Positions 8,639 through 16,109 of a stretch of 38,206 nucleotides of DNA are shown piece by piece. The stretch is taken from the NCBI GenBank assembly GCA_023474015.1, contig JAMCYN010000017.1, positions 8,474 to 46,679 of the forward strand. Reading direction: 5' to 3'. This stretch comes from Armatimonadota bacterium. Its GTDB lineage: Bacteria; Armatimonadota; UBA5829. The position numbers were made by a program, and so were the translations under genes. Under the pieces are notes generated by a model. The model saw only the letters and a list, made by a program, of their open reading frames with translations. It had not been told where the DNA came from and ran no database searches. Every line of letters begins with the position of its first letter. The stretch's first letter is position 1.

Positions 8639-8665
8639 AGCCCCCGGAGGAATCCGGGGGCTTTT
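8639..8665 (+). terminator. Rho-independent terminator of porin 1
   Basis: A perfect 10-bp GC-rich stem (AGCCCCCGGA / TCCGGGGGCT) with loop GGAA, ending in TTTT. It lies 76 bases past the porin stop and nearly matches the terminator after porin 2, consistent with duplication of the whole transcription unit. Confidence 0.93.
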
Positions 8666-8774
8666 CCACGTGCGTTTGTAAGCAGAACACCCCAATCTCA
8701 GCATTTTTCAGCCGAGAAGGCATAAAAAGTCAACAAACTGGGCAATAATATCCCATATACGGCGTCTCAGGCTA

Positions 8775-8803
8775 TTGACACGGTATTACTGCTGTGCTAA
8801 TAT
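8775..8803 (+). promoter_or_regulatory. Consensus sigma-70 promoter for porin 2
   Basis: TTGACA (8775-8780), 17-base spacer, TAATAT (8798-8803). Perfect -35, one mismatch in the -10, ideal spacing. Transcription would start near 8810, giving a leader of roughly 240 bases before the ATG at 9051. The strongest promoter match in the window, fitting an abundant porin. Confidence 0.85.
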
Positions 8804-8841
8804 TCCGTGGCGAAGCTGGCTATCACACAATTTGCAGCGCA

Positions 8842-9050
8842 GGCAAGAAAGGAGGTGCCTTGAAGCCGCCTGTGAGTGCTGCGAGTGATAGATAGGCAGA
8901 GATGGATGAAGCTCGAATGGACGAGTCGGTCATGGTGAGGGAACTTGGATACTCAACATTGATCGGTGAGTACGTAAGAGAAGAGTCCTCCTGCCGGAAT
9001 GGCAATTGCTTCGGTATGCAACCGAAGCATCAAATTCAAGGAGGAATATC
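8842..9050 (+). promoter_or_regulatory. Structured 5' leader of the second SLH porin
   Basis: Counterpart of the porin 1 leader. AGAAAGGAGGTG (8846-8857) matches the 16S anti-SD over about 12 bases and sits in the hairpin AGGCA...TGCCT. TTG 8860 opens an 11-codon ORF ending at TAG 8893-8895. GGGAACTTGGATACT (8939-8953) is the shared block. CCTCCT (8987-8992) is complementary to the upstream SD and to the porin SD. A perfect 9-bp hairpin (TGCTTCGGT 9007-9015, ACCGAAGCA 9021-9029) stands just before the porin ribosome site AAGGAGG (9038-9044). A further frame, ATG 8902 to TGA 9052-9054, is open for 50 codons and overlaps the porin start as ATGA. Confidence 0.55.
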
Positions 9051-10991
9051 ATGAAGAAACTAGCTTATCTGTTGGCAGTTGCGGTTCTTCTGTGCGCGAC
9101 CGCGGTCTACGCGCAGGGACCGTTCAACGACGTGCCCACCGATCATTGGGCATATGATGCCATCAATCAACTGCAGAAGGACGGCGTTCTGATCGGCTAT
9201 CCGGATGGAACTTTCGCTGGAAAGCGCACGATCACTCGCTACGAGTTCGCCACGGCTCTCGCGAGAATCCTCGCTATGCTCCCTGGCACTCCCGGGGAAC
9301 GCCCGCCGGTCGACCTCAGCGGCTATGCCAAGAAGTCCGACATTCCGGACGTTTCGAAGTTCGCGACCAAGGCTGACCTTGACGCGCTCAAGAAACTGAT
9401 GGATGAGTTCAGAGATGAACTGGCTGCTCTCGGCGTTGATGTGGACGCGCTCAAGAGAGACGTTGCCGCCCTTGACGCCAGACTCTGCGCTGTGGAAGCG
9501 GAGCAGAAGCGCGTGAAGATCACCGGTGATGTCAACGTGTTCGCCATCGCGACCAATCACCGCGGCGGCGCCGTGCCGGCTGTCGATAGAGACAACAGGA
9601 CCATTGGAGCCGCGAACGCGGCTGGAAACACAAACACCAACACGCTCGGCCGCAACATCAGCGTCGTGCGTGACTTCGATCTGAACATCGTTGGCCGCGT
9701 CAGCGACAAGACGACGGCGGTTGCCACGATCAACTATGGCAACTACCTGAACTATGTCGCGACCGTGGACGACTATGTGGATGGCGAAAGGCCGACGACC
9801 AGCGGTGGAAACTCGACCGTGAAGAACTCCCTTTCGGACAACTTCTTCCCTTACTATCTGTACATCGACACTGCTCTTGGCAAGGGTGCCGTGACCCTGG
9901 GTCGGTTCCCGATCCAGTTCACTCCCTACACCTTGAAGAAGATCGATGTTGACAGCTACACCAGCATCCTGAAGACGGATGACGGGAACTATCCTGTTGA
10001 CGGCGCTAAGGTCGGCTACAACTTCGGTGGGGTTGACCTCACCCTGTTCGCCGCTAAGCACGACAGCAACGACTACCTGGCCAACGGTCTCACCGGCCAG
10101 CCGATGACCGGCTTCGGAGGCTTCGCTTTGAATCCTCTGGGCAACGGTGTTCTGCATCAGATTGCCAACGGCAATGCGGTTGGCGGTCTCAACGGTATGA
10201 TCACCCAGTCCGCCGGCGTGCGCGCCGTGGTCGGGATTCCGTGGAGCGGAACCCTGGGCGCGACATTCTATCAGGCGTGGTCCGCCTCGCAGTGGGTGTC
10301 GTCGGCCAGCTTCGATCAGGCCCGAGTATACGGCGCTGACGTGGCCATTCCGTTCCTGAACAACTACACGTTCAGCGGTAGCTGGACTCAGAGCGACACC
10401 CTTGCCAGAGATGGCGCTGTGGGCGTTGGCGATGTTGACTACCTGAACGCCGCTTGGGATGCCAAGATCGGCGCGGGATTCGGCAGACTCGGCGTGGCCG
10501 CCGGTTACAAGAGCATCGGTCGCAACTTCGCGGCCGCCGGCGCTTGGGACAAGATCGGCCGCTGGACGAACCCTGTCAACGTGAAGGGTCCGTATGTCGA
10601 CCTCTCCTACCCGATATCGAGCAGCCTCAAGATCGTCGCGAACGGCGAGTTCCTGGAGTGGAAAGACACCGCTCAGGTGGGCGCCGCTCCGTGGTCATTC
10701 GGTGTTAAGGACGACGAGATCACCAAGGCCGAAGCCGGCCTGAAGTGGGGTATCTCCAAGGCCAATAGCCTTGCCCTCGGTTACGAGTGGGTCAAGTTCG
10801 ATGCCAAGACCGCCGGTTCGGACGAGGCAGTCGAGTCCTACCTGACCATCGGTTGGGCGCACGAATGCAGCGCCAACTCCGGCGTGAAGGTCGGCTATCA
10901 GTTCATCAACTACGACAACGGCAACTCCGGTCCCTACGGTGCTGACTACCGCGGCGGACTCGGCGTTGTGCAGTTCGGTGTGAGCTTCTAA
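9051..10991 (+). CDS. SLH-domain outer-membrane porin, copy 2
   Basis: 646 residues from ATG 9051 behind AAGGAGG. Same plan as copy 1: signal peptide MKKLAYLLAVAVLLCATAVY-AQ, SLH domain at about 24-75, coiled coil about 92-150 (ALKKLMDEFRDELAALGVDV), then barrel strands to the final FGVSF. The two copies agree closely in the SLH and coiled coil and diverge in stretches that look like external loops (for example copy 1 has an extra Pro/Gly-rich loop near 7300-7370). Strong promoter, strong ribosome site and terminator suggest high expression. Probably the main porin, with copy 1 serving other substrates or conditions; that division is inference. Confidence 0.9.
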   Translation: MKKLAYLLAVAVLLCATAVYAQGPFNDVPTDHWAYDAINQLQKDGVLIGYPDGTFAGKRTITRYEFATALARILAMLPGTPGERPPVDLSGYAKKSDIPDVSKFATKADLDALKKLMDEFRDELAALGVDVDALKRDVAALDARLCAVEAEQKRVKITGDVNVFAIATNHRGGAVPAVDRDNRTIGAANAAGNTNTNTLGRNISVVRDFDLNIVGRVSDKTTAVATINYGNYLNYVATVDDYVDGERPTTSGGNSTVKNSLSDNFFPYYLYIDTALGKGAVTLGRFPIQFTPYTLKKIDVDSYTSILKTDDGNYPVDGAKVGYNFGGVDLTLFAAKHDSNDYLANGLTGQPMTGFGGFALNPLGNGVLHQIANGNAVGGLNGMITQSAGVRAVVGIPWSGTLGATFYQAWSASQWVSSASFDQARVYGADVAIPFLNNYTFSGSWTQSDTLARDGAVGVGDVDYLNAAWDAKIGAGFGRLGVAAGYKSIGRNFAAAGAWDKIGRWTNPVNVKGPYVDLSYPISSSLKIVANGEFLEWKDTAQVGAAPWSFGVKDDEITKAEAGLKWGISKANSLALGYEWVKFDAKTAGSDEAVESYLTIGWAHECSANSGVKVGYQFINYDNGNSGPYGADYRGGLGVVQFGVSF

Positions 10992-11011
10992 GCTCCAATA
11001 GCATGACACTC

Positions 11012-11041
11012 AAGCCCTCGGAGAAATCCGGGGGCTTTTTT
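11012..11041 (+). terminator. Rho-independent terminator of porin 2
   Basis: An 11-bp stem (AAGCCCTCGGA / TCCGGGGGCTT, one G-T pair) closed by a GAAA tetraloop, followed by six T. Twenty bases past the porin stop. Confidence 0.95.
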
Positions 11042-11045
11042 ATTC

Positions 11046-11075
11046 GTGACTTCCGGCCCAGTGCGGCGTTATAAT
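11046..11075 (+). promoter_or_regulatory. Putative promoter of glmS
   Basis: Perfect -10 TATAAT (11070-11075) with GTGACT (11046-11051) 18 bases upstream, four of six matches to the -35. Just past the porin terminator and about 28 bases ahead of the glmS ribosome site, leaving no room for a glmS ribozyme. Confidence 0.65.
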
Positions 11076-11109
11076 AGGGAAAGTGATTCGGCGGTGCGGA
11101 GGAAAGCAA

Positions 11110-12939
11110 GTGTGCGGAATAGTCGGTTATATCGGTGAACAGGATGCTTGTCCGATCCTTGTGGACGGGCTGAAGAGGCTGGAATATCGTGGGTATGACT
11201 CCTCGGGCGTGGCTGTGATGAATGGGGACGGCATCGATATTCGAAAGAGCGTTGGCAAGCTCAAGGCGCTGGAGACGGTGCTGGAAAACTGCGCGCCCGC
11301 GGGATCCCTGGGAGTCGGCCATACGCGATGGGCCACGCACGGGCGGCCTTCGGATGAGAACGCCCACCCGCACAGCGACTGCACCGGCAAAATCACCGTC
11401 GTGCACAACGGAATTATCGAGAACTACATGGAGTTGAAGGCGCGCCTCGTCGAGGAGGGGCACAGATTCAGCTCCGAAACCGACACCGAAGTCGCCGCTC
11501 ACTTGATCGAGAGTCACTACGCTGGTGACCTAGCCGAGGCGGTCCGCAAGGCCGCGAAGCAGTTGGAGGGCTCATTTGCCCTTGTGGTCATTGCTCAGGA
11601 TGAGCCCGACAGGATTGTTGCCGCCCGCAGGCACAGCCCGCTGGCGATCGGGCTTGGCGATGGGGAGAACTTCCTCGCGTCGGATGTCGCGGCGTTCTTG
11701 AAGCACACGCGCCGGGTCATATTCGCCGATGACGACAACGTAGCCGTCATCATGCGTGAGGGCGTTACACTTACGGATTTGGATGGAAACCCCGTAAACA
11801 AGGGCGAGCAGAAGATCGACTGGGACGCCGCCATGGCCGAGCGAGGCGGCTACGACCATTTCATGCTCAAAGAAATCCACGAGCAGCCCCGAGCGCTGCG
11901 CGAGACGATGCGCGGCAGGCTCTCGCCGGATCGAGACACCATCGAACTCCCAGGAATCAATCTCACCGAGGATGAGATCAAAAACATCGACCGGATCATT
12001 ATGATCGCCTGCGGCACGGCCTACCACGCGTCGATGGCGGGCAAGTATGCCATCGAGCAGCTCTGTCGGATTCCCGTTGAGATCGATTTCGCCTCGGAGC
12101 TTCGATATCGGGAGCCGATAATCGACGAGCGTACCCTGGGAATCGTTATCAGCCAGTCGGGCGAGACGTTGGATACGGTAGTCGGGCTGCGAGAGGCCAA
12201 GAAAAATGGCGCGAAGGTCGTCGCGATCACCAACGTGGTCGGGAGCATGGCTGCGCGGGAGTCCGATGGCGTGCTGTATACTTACGCGGGTCCGGAGATC
12301 GCCGTGGCGAGCACCAAGGCGTATACGACGCAGTTGATGGTGCTGTATCTGATCGCACTTTACCTGGCACAGGTGCGCGGGACGCTCGAGCCTGAGTGGG
12401 CAGCCGAGCTTCGAGACGCGCTCTGGGAACTGCCCCAGCAGGCCGAGATCATTCTCAACGATGATCGCGAAGTGGTCAGCGCCGCCGAGAGGTACTATTG
12501 CTACAACGGCTTTCTTTATATGGCAAGGGGCATCAATCTCGCGAGCGCGTTGGAAGGCGCACTGAAGATCAAAGAGATATCCTACATGCACGCTGAGGGC
12601 TATGCCGCGGGTGAGATGAAACACGGGCCGATAGCAATGATCGACCCCACATTCGCGACCATAGCCGTGACAGTGCGGTCCAAAACTTATGACAAGATGC
12701 TCGGCAACATCCGCGAGGTCAAGGCGCGCTTGGGAGACGTGATAGCAATCGCCAACACCCACGATACGACCATCGACGAATACGTCGACCGCGTTATTCG
12801 GATCCCCGCCACGGAGGAGGTGTTCTCCCCGGTGCTGGTGGCGCTTCCGCTTCAGTTGATGGCGTATTGGGTGGCCCACAGCCGCGGTCCGGCCATCGAC
12901 CAGCCACGGAACCTGGCGAAGACGGTGACTGTCGAGTAA
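11110..12939 (+). CDS. glmS: Glutamine--fructose-6-phosphate aminotransferase (isomerizing)
   Basis: 609 residues from GTG 11110, the same length as E. coli GlmS. This start is preferred to GTG 11083 because the catalytic Cys must follow the initiator (CGIVGYIG) and GGAGG sits 7 bases upstream. N-terminal glutaminase: Cys, HTRWATHG, NGIIEN, SETDTE. C-terminal isomerase with two SIS domains: ACGTAYHA, SQSGETLDT, and AEGYAAGEMKHGPIAMID, ending in the usual LAKTVTVE. It makes glucosamine 6-phosphate from fructose 6-phosphate and glutamine, the entry step to UDP-GlcNAc for peptidoglycan and lipid A, which suits the neighbouring envelope block. Confidence 0.97.
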   Translation: MCGIVGYIGEQDACPILVDGLKRLEYRGYDSSGVAVMNGDGIDIRKSVGKLKALETVLENCAPAGSLGVGHTRWATHGRPSDENAHPHSDCTGKITVVHNGIIENYMELKARLVEEGHRFSSETDTEVAAHLIESHYAGDLAEAVRKAAKQLEGSFALVVIAQDEPDRIVAARRHSPLAIGLGDGENFLASDVAAFLKHTRRVIFADDDNVAVIMREGVTLTDLDGNPVNKGEQKIDWDAAMAERGGYDHFMLKEIHEQPRALRETMRGRLSPDRDTIELPGINLTEDEIKNIDRIIMIACGTAYHASMAGKYAIEQLCRIPVEIDFASELRYREPIIDERTLGIVISQSGETLDTVVGLREAKKNGAKVVAITNVVGSMAARESDGVLYTYAGPEIAVASTKAYTTQLMVLYLIALYLAQVRGTLEPEWAAELRDALWELPQQAEIILNDDREVVSAAERYYCYNGFLYMARGINLASALEGALKIKEISYMHAEGYAAGEMKHGPIAMIDPTFATIAVTVRSKTYDKMLGNIREVKARLGDVIAIANTHDTTIDEYVDRVIRIPATEEVFSPVLVALPLQLMAYWVAHSRGPAIDQPRNLAKTVTVE

Positions 12940-12971
12940 GTGCAAAATCAGTCTGTTAGAAAGGCAACCTA

Positions 12972-13565
12972 ATGAAATTACTTGTCTTGTTGATTGCGTT
13001 AATCGTGGCCCTCAGGAGCACTTCCTGTGCGGCCGACCAGACGAAGCCGGAGACCGGCCGTTTGATCGAGCTCGACACCAACAAGGGTGTCATCAAGTTC
13101 GCCCTGTACGAGAAGGACGCCCCGATCACCACGAAGAACTTCGTCGAATTAGTGGATCGCAAGTTCTACGACGGGCTGAAGTTCCACCGCGTGGTGCCGG
13201 GGTTCGTAATACAAGGTGGCGACCCCAAGGGCGACGGCACGGGCGGGTCGGGGAAGACCATTGATCTGGAAGTCTCTTCCAAGCTAAAGCACGCCGCCGC
13301 CGGAGTAGTCGCCATGGCCCGCAGCCAGCACCCAAACAGCGCGTCCTGCCAGTTCTACATCACCCTTGCCGCTATTCCGTATCTAGATATGAACTATGCT
13401 GTCTTCGGCCGGGTTACCGATGGGCTGGATGTGGTCAAGAAGATCGAGGTTGGGGACATAATGAAGACCGTGCGGATCATTTCCGCTTCCGGCGCCGAAA
13501 AATCCGCCCCCAAGCCGGCAGGCGGCTCGTGCTGTGAGAAGTCCGATCCCAAGCCTAGCGAGTAG
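12972..13565 (+). CDS. Secreted cyclophilin-type peptidyl-prolyl isomerase
   Basis: 197 residues with an N-terminal signal ([16 protein letters not shown], cleavage near the Ser-Cys at about 18-20; the lipobox is poor). The cyclophilin core follows: [38 protein letters not shown] (active-site Arg and the QF pair) and FGRVTDG. It should catalyse cis-trans isomerisation of prolyl bonds, probably outside the cytoplasm. An unusual Lys/Pro/Ser tail with a Cys-Cys pair (GGSCCEKSD) ends the protein. AAAGG lies ahead of the ATG. It follows glmS by 32 bases and may be read through from it. Confidence 0.93.
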   Translation: MKLLVLLIALIVALRSTSCAADQTKPETGRLIELDTNKGVIKFALYEKDAPITTKNFVELVDRKFYDGLKFHRVVPGFVIQGGDPKGDGTGGSGKTIDLEVSSKLKHAAAGVVAMARSQHPNSASCQFYITLAAIPYLDMNYAVFGRVTDGLDVVKKIEVGDIMKTVRIISASGAEKSAPKPAGGSCCEKSDPKPSE

Positions 13566-13602
13566 CTGCAGTGGTACCTCAAGTTATACCTTGTCTGGGT
13601 TG

Positions 13603-13780
13603 AGTACACCGTAAGCCCTGAGTAGGCCCCAAGGCCGTATTTACCCTGAGCCTGTCGAAGGGTCGAAGGGCGGCTGCGAAGGTACGGCTTTGTATAGAAC
13701 TGACCGGCCCTTCGATACGCCCACCAACCTTCTCAAGAATAGATAACTCCTATTGGGCTACTCAGGGCCTACGGAGTACT
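13603..13780. repeat. 178-base element with nested inverted repeats (MITE-like)
   Basis: Outer arms 13603-13629 and 13755-13780 are inverted repeats that agree at about 24 of 27 positions around the core CCCTGAGTAG. Inside are a second inverted pair (TCGAAGGGCGG near 13663 and CGGCCCTTCGA near 13705) and a third (GCCGTA 13634-13639, TACGGC 13683-13688). The left half contains CCCTGAGCCTGTCGAAGGG, related to a stretch at 31626-31645. No ORF is inside. It separates two convergent genes and could fold to stop both transcripts. Confidence 0.6.
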
Positions 13781-13825
13781 GTATAGCAGGCAAAGTGTAA
13801 CATGAGGGACCACTACAATAAGTAG

Positions 13826-14947
13826 CTAAGGCTTCATCTGGACCTTGGTCTGCACGAGTCTGAACACTGACTCGCGCCCGACGGTGCCCCTCAGATGGTC
13901 GTCCTCGACAACCATCAGCCGGCACACCGATTGGTCCGCTAGCTTGGTGAGCGCGTCCCAGGCATCGTCCTCAGCGCCGATCTTGTAGGCGTTGTCGATC
14001 TGATGCTTGATATCGCCGACCCTGACGAAGTCCCAGCGGTCGGAGGGGACGGTCCGGACCTCTTCCGCGCCGACCACTCCGACCACCTCGTCACCCTGCG
14101 TCACAGGGTAGCAGGAGTACTCGTGCCGGAGGAGTTGGTCGTCCACGAACTGCCTTATGCTCAGGTCCGAGGGGACGGCGGGCACGTCGCATGTCATCAC
14201 CTGCTCGACCCGGACCCCCGACAGCGCCTGCCTGACGATCAACTGCTGATAGCTCTGCCGGGCCGCGCCGGCAAGGAACCAGCCGATGAATATGAGCCAT
14301 AGGCCTCCGACCAGGCTCCTGCCGAGTATGTCCAGGAACCCGAGAGTCATCAGTAGGTAGCCGAACCCCTGTCCGGAATACGAAGCGTAACGGGTCGCCT
14401 TTTCCAGATCGTCAGTCCAGCCCCAGATCGCCGACCGCAGCACCCGGCCGCCGTCAAGAGGGAATCCTGGGAGCAAGTTGAACGCCCCCAGCAGGACGTT
14501 GATCATGGCCAGATAACCCAGCACCGCCACCAGCGGGCCGGGCCATCCCATATCCACTCCCAGCCCACCGATGAGGTAGAATATCACAGCCAGCAAGAAG
14601 CTGGTGAGCGGGCCTGCCAGCGCCATCCAGAACTCCTCACGCGCCGACTTGGGCTCATCCGCCGCCTGCGACATGCCTCCGAACAAGAAGAGTGTAATCC
14701 CTCTTATCTCGGTTCCGTAACTGCGCGCTATCACGCTGTGGCTAAGTTCGTGTATCAACACCGACACGAACAGCAGCACAGCGGCCAGCACTCCCATAAG
14801 CCAGTTTGTTGCCATGGTGAAGCTGGGATAGAAAGTGGGAAAGTAGCCGTTCGCGAGCGTATATACGACCAGAAAGAAGATCAGCAGCCAGGACCAGTCC
14901 ATGCTTATTTCGAAGCCCAGAATCTTACCGAGTTTCACGCCGCCCAT
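13826..14947 (-). CDS. M50 site-2-type membrane metalloprotease with CBS domains
   Basis: 373 residues from ATG 14947, where MGGVKLGKILGFEI begins and GAGGTG lies 5 bases upstream; a TTG ten codons earlier is possible but weaker. Zinc motif HELSH (His66, Glu67, His70) and second motif NLLPGFPLDGGRVLR (Asp165 ligand) lie within hydrophobic spans. Residues about 245-373 hold two CBS repeats (VEQVMTCDVPAV... and VGDIKHQ...). This layout is that of site-2 proteases doing regulated intramembrane cleavage, with CBS domains likely sensing nucleotides. The substrate, often an anti-sigma factor or membrane-bound regulator, is not apparent nearby. Confidence 0.92.
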   Translation of the reverse strand: MGGVKLGKILGFEISMDWSWLLIFFLVVYTLANGYFPTFYPSFTMATNWLMGVLAAVLLFVSVLIHELSHSVIARSYGTEIRGITLFLFGGMSQAADEPKSAREEFWMALAGPLTSFLLAVIFYLIGGLGVDMGWPGPLVAVLGYLAMINVLLGAFNLLPGFPLDGGRVLRSAIWGWTDDLEKATRYASYSGQGFGYLLMTLGFLDILGRSLVGGLWLIFIGWFLAGAARQSYQQLIVRQALSGVRVEQVMTCDVPAVPSDLSIRQFVDDQLLRHEYSCYPVTQGDEVVGVVGAEEVRTVPSDRWDFVRVGDIKHQIDNAYKIGAEDDAWDALTKLADQSVCRLMVVEDDHLRGTVGRESVFRLVQTKVQMKP

Positions 14948-15260
14948 TTTCGCACCTCGACCAAAACCGAAAAGCAACTAACATCTATAGCTTTACCCTG
15001 TCCTGGTCTAGATGATTCAGAATCGTTGGGCCAAAGCGGTTTGTGGTCGGATGCATCAGGGGAGGGAAAAGGTTCGGGCGATGGCAGATGAAGTGTAAGA
15101 CAGGGCATGACCAGCTCGACAAGTCAGCATGTCAGAAAATATATCCGTTGGAGTATTGACTTATCGTGTTTCTGTGGTAATAATTAGATGGCGGGTGGTC
15201 CAGCGGACCTGCGTCATGCGGCGCTGTCGGTGCCACACCGAGCCCGTCATCAACATCTCT
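14948..15260. other. Gap with a plus-strand promoter-like sequence
   Basis: No convincing gene. TTGACT (15156-15161) followed after 16-17 bases by TAATAAT gives a plausible plus-strand promoter. Only a 29-codon ORF (ATG 15188 to TAA about 15277, no ribosome site) and two small hairpins (GGTCC-AGC-GGACC, and GGCGC...GTGCC) lie downstream, antisense to the end of the DUF3800 gene. A small RNA is possible but unproven. Confidence 0.3.
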
Positions 15261-16034
15261 TTATGGAAACCTCTTAAGCCCCCAGCCCATGAAATTCCCG
15301 TCTGCTGATTTATACAACTTCGGCTCTATTCGCTCAAAATAGCTGTACCGATTGACGAACCCATCAGGGCTATCGCATTCTTTGCCGTGCGCCCTGAATT
15401 GCCTATGGACGTTGTAGGCGCAAAGGTCAGCTAACTGGAGCAGGTTGTTCTCGTGCGATGGGATAAAGAGGAGGCCTTCCGCTATCCTGCTAATCGCGAG
15501 GAATTCCGTACCCTTCTCTAAGTACCGCAAGTGCTGCCGGGCCAGAAGATTCTCGTAGCCTTTCTTCTTCATTTCCAGCTCAGTAATCTTGTCGAAGATG
15601 AGAATGCCGTGAGTATCCACTTGGTTCTTCAGGAAAAGCTCTACTCTCTCAAAGATAAGCCTATACGCCACGGAACTCGGCGACTGCGGCTTCGCATACT
15701 TCTGTTGCATCTTCAACTTGTCGACTACGCTGGCTATCACGACTATGTTATAGGACATTAGCATATCGTAGATCTTATCCGTGAATTCCTTCAACTCGGC
15801 TTCTGTTATAGAGTAGGGTACAACATATCGCTTTTCTCTTTCCTTGGGATTGCGCAGCCAGTTGGACTTTACCTCTACCTCAACATTCTTAAAATAGGTC
15901 TGCTTGAGGACAAGCATATCGTTGTTGATTGCCTTCCACTCTTCTATTGGAACACCCAAGGCGCATATCGTAAAGTACTGCGAACGGCTCTTGTACTCCC
16001 GTTCCCCGCTCTCGTCGAGGTAAAAAAGATACAT
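15261..16034 (-). CDS. DUF3800 family protein
   Basis: 257 residues. The N-terminal YLFYLDESGE with an acidic pair, the central ILIFDKITE and the C-terminal LLQLADLCAYNVHRQF are the signature blocks of DUF3800, a family thought to have an RNase H-like fold and often found on mobile DNA or beside defence genes. Base composition is visibly more AT-rich than in flanking genes and Lys/Ile/Asn use is higher, suggesting recent acquisition. It lies 75 bases downstream of dnaE on the same strand. Activity in this family is not established; nuclease activity is only a prediction. Confidence 0.8.
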   Translation of the reverse strand: MYLFYLDESGEREYKSRSQYFTICALGVPIEEWKAINNDMLVLKQTYFKNVEVEVKSNWLRNPKEREKRYVVPYSITEAELKEFTDKIYDMLMSYNIVVIASVVDKLKMQQKYAKPQSPSSVAYRLIFERVELFLKNQVDTHGILIFDKITELEMKKKGYENLLARQHLRYLEKGTEFLAISRIAEGLLFIPSHENNLLQLADLCAYNVHRQFRAHGKECDSPDGFVNRYSYFERIEPKLYKSADGNFMGWGLKRFP

Positions 16035-16109
16035 GTAATACTACTCCTATGGATTAGATACAGCATTACTTCGTAAGTCAGTGATTGTATGCCAATAGGT
16101 CATTTCTCC

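Noticed and set aside
9060..10157. 365-codon minus-strand frame opposite porin 2
   Set aside because: Shadow of the porin; the plus strand has signal peptide, SLH domain, promoter and terminator.
11042..11109. glmS ribozyme ahead of glmS
   Set aside because: Only about 35 bases lie between the likely transcription start and the GTG, too short for the ribozyme.
11572..12945. 457-codon minus-strand frame opposite glmS
   Set aside because: Shadow of glmS, His/Arg/Leu-rich, no ribosome site.
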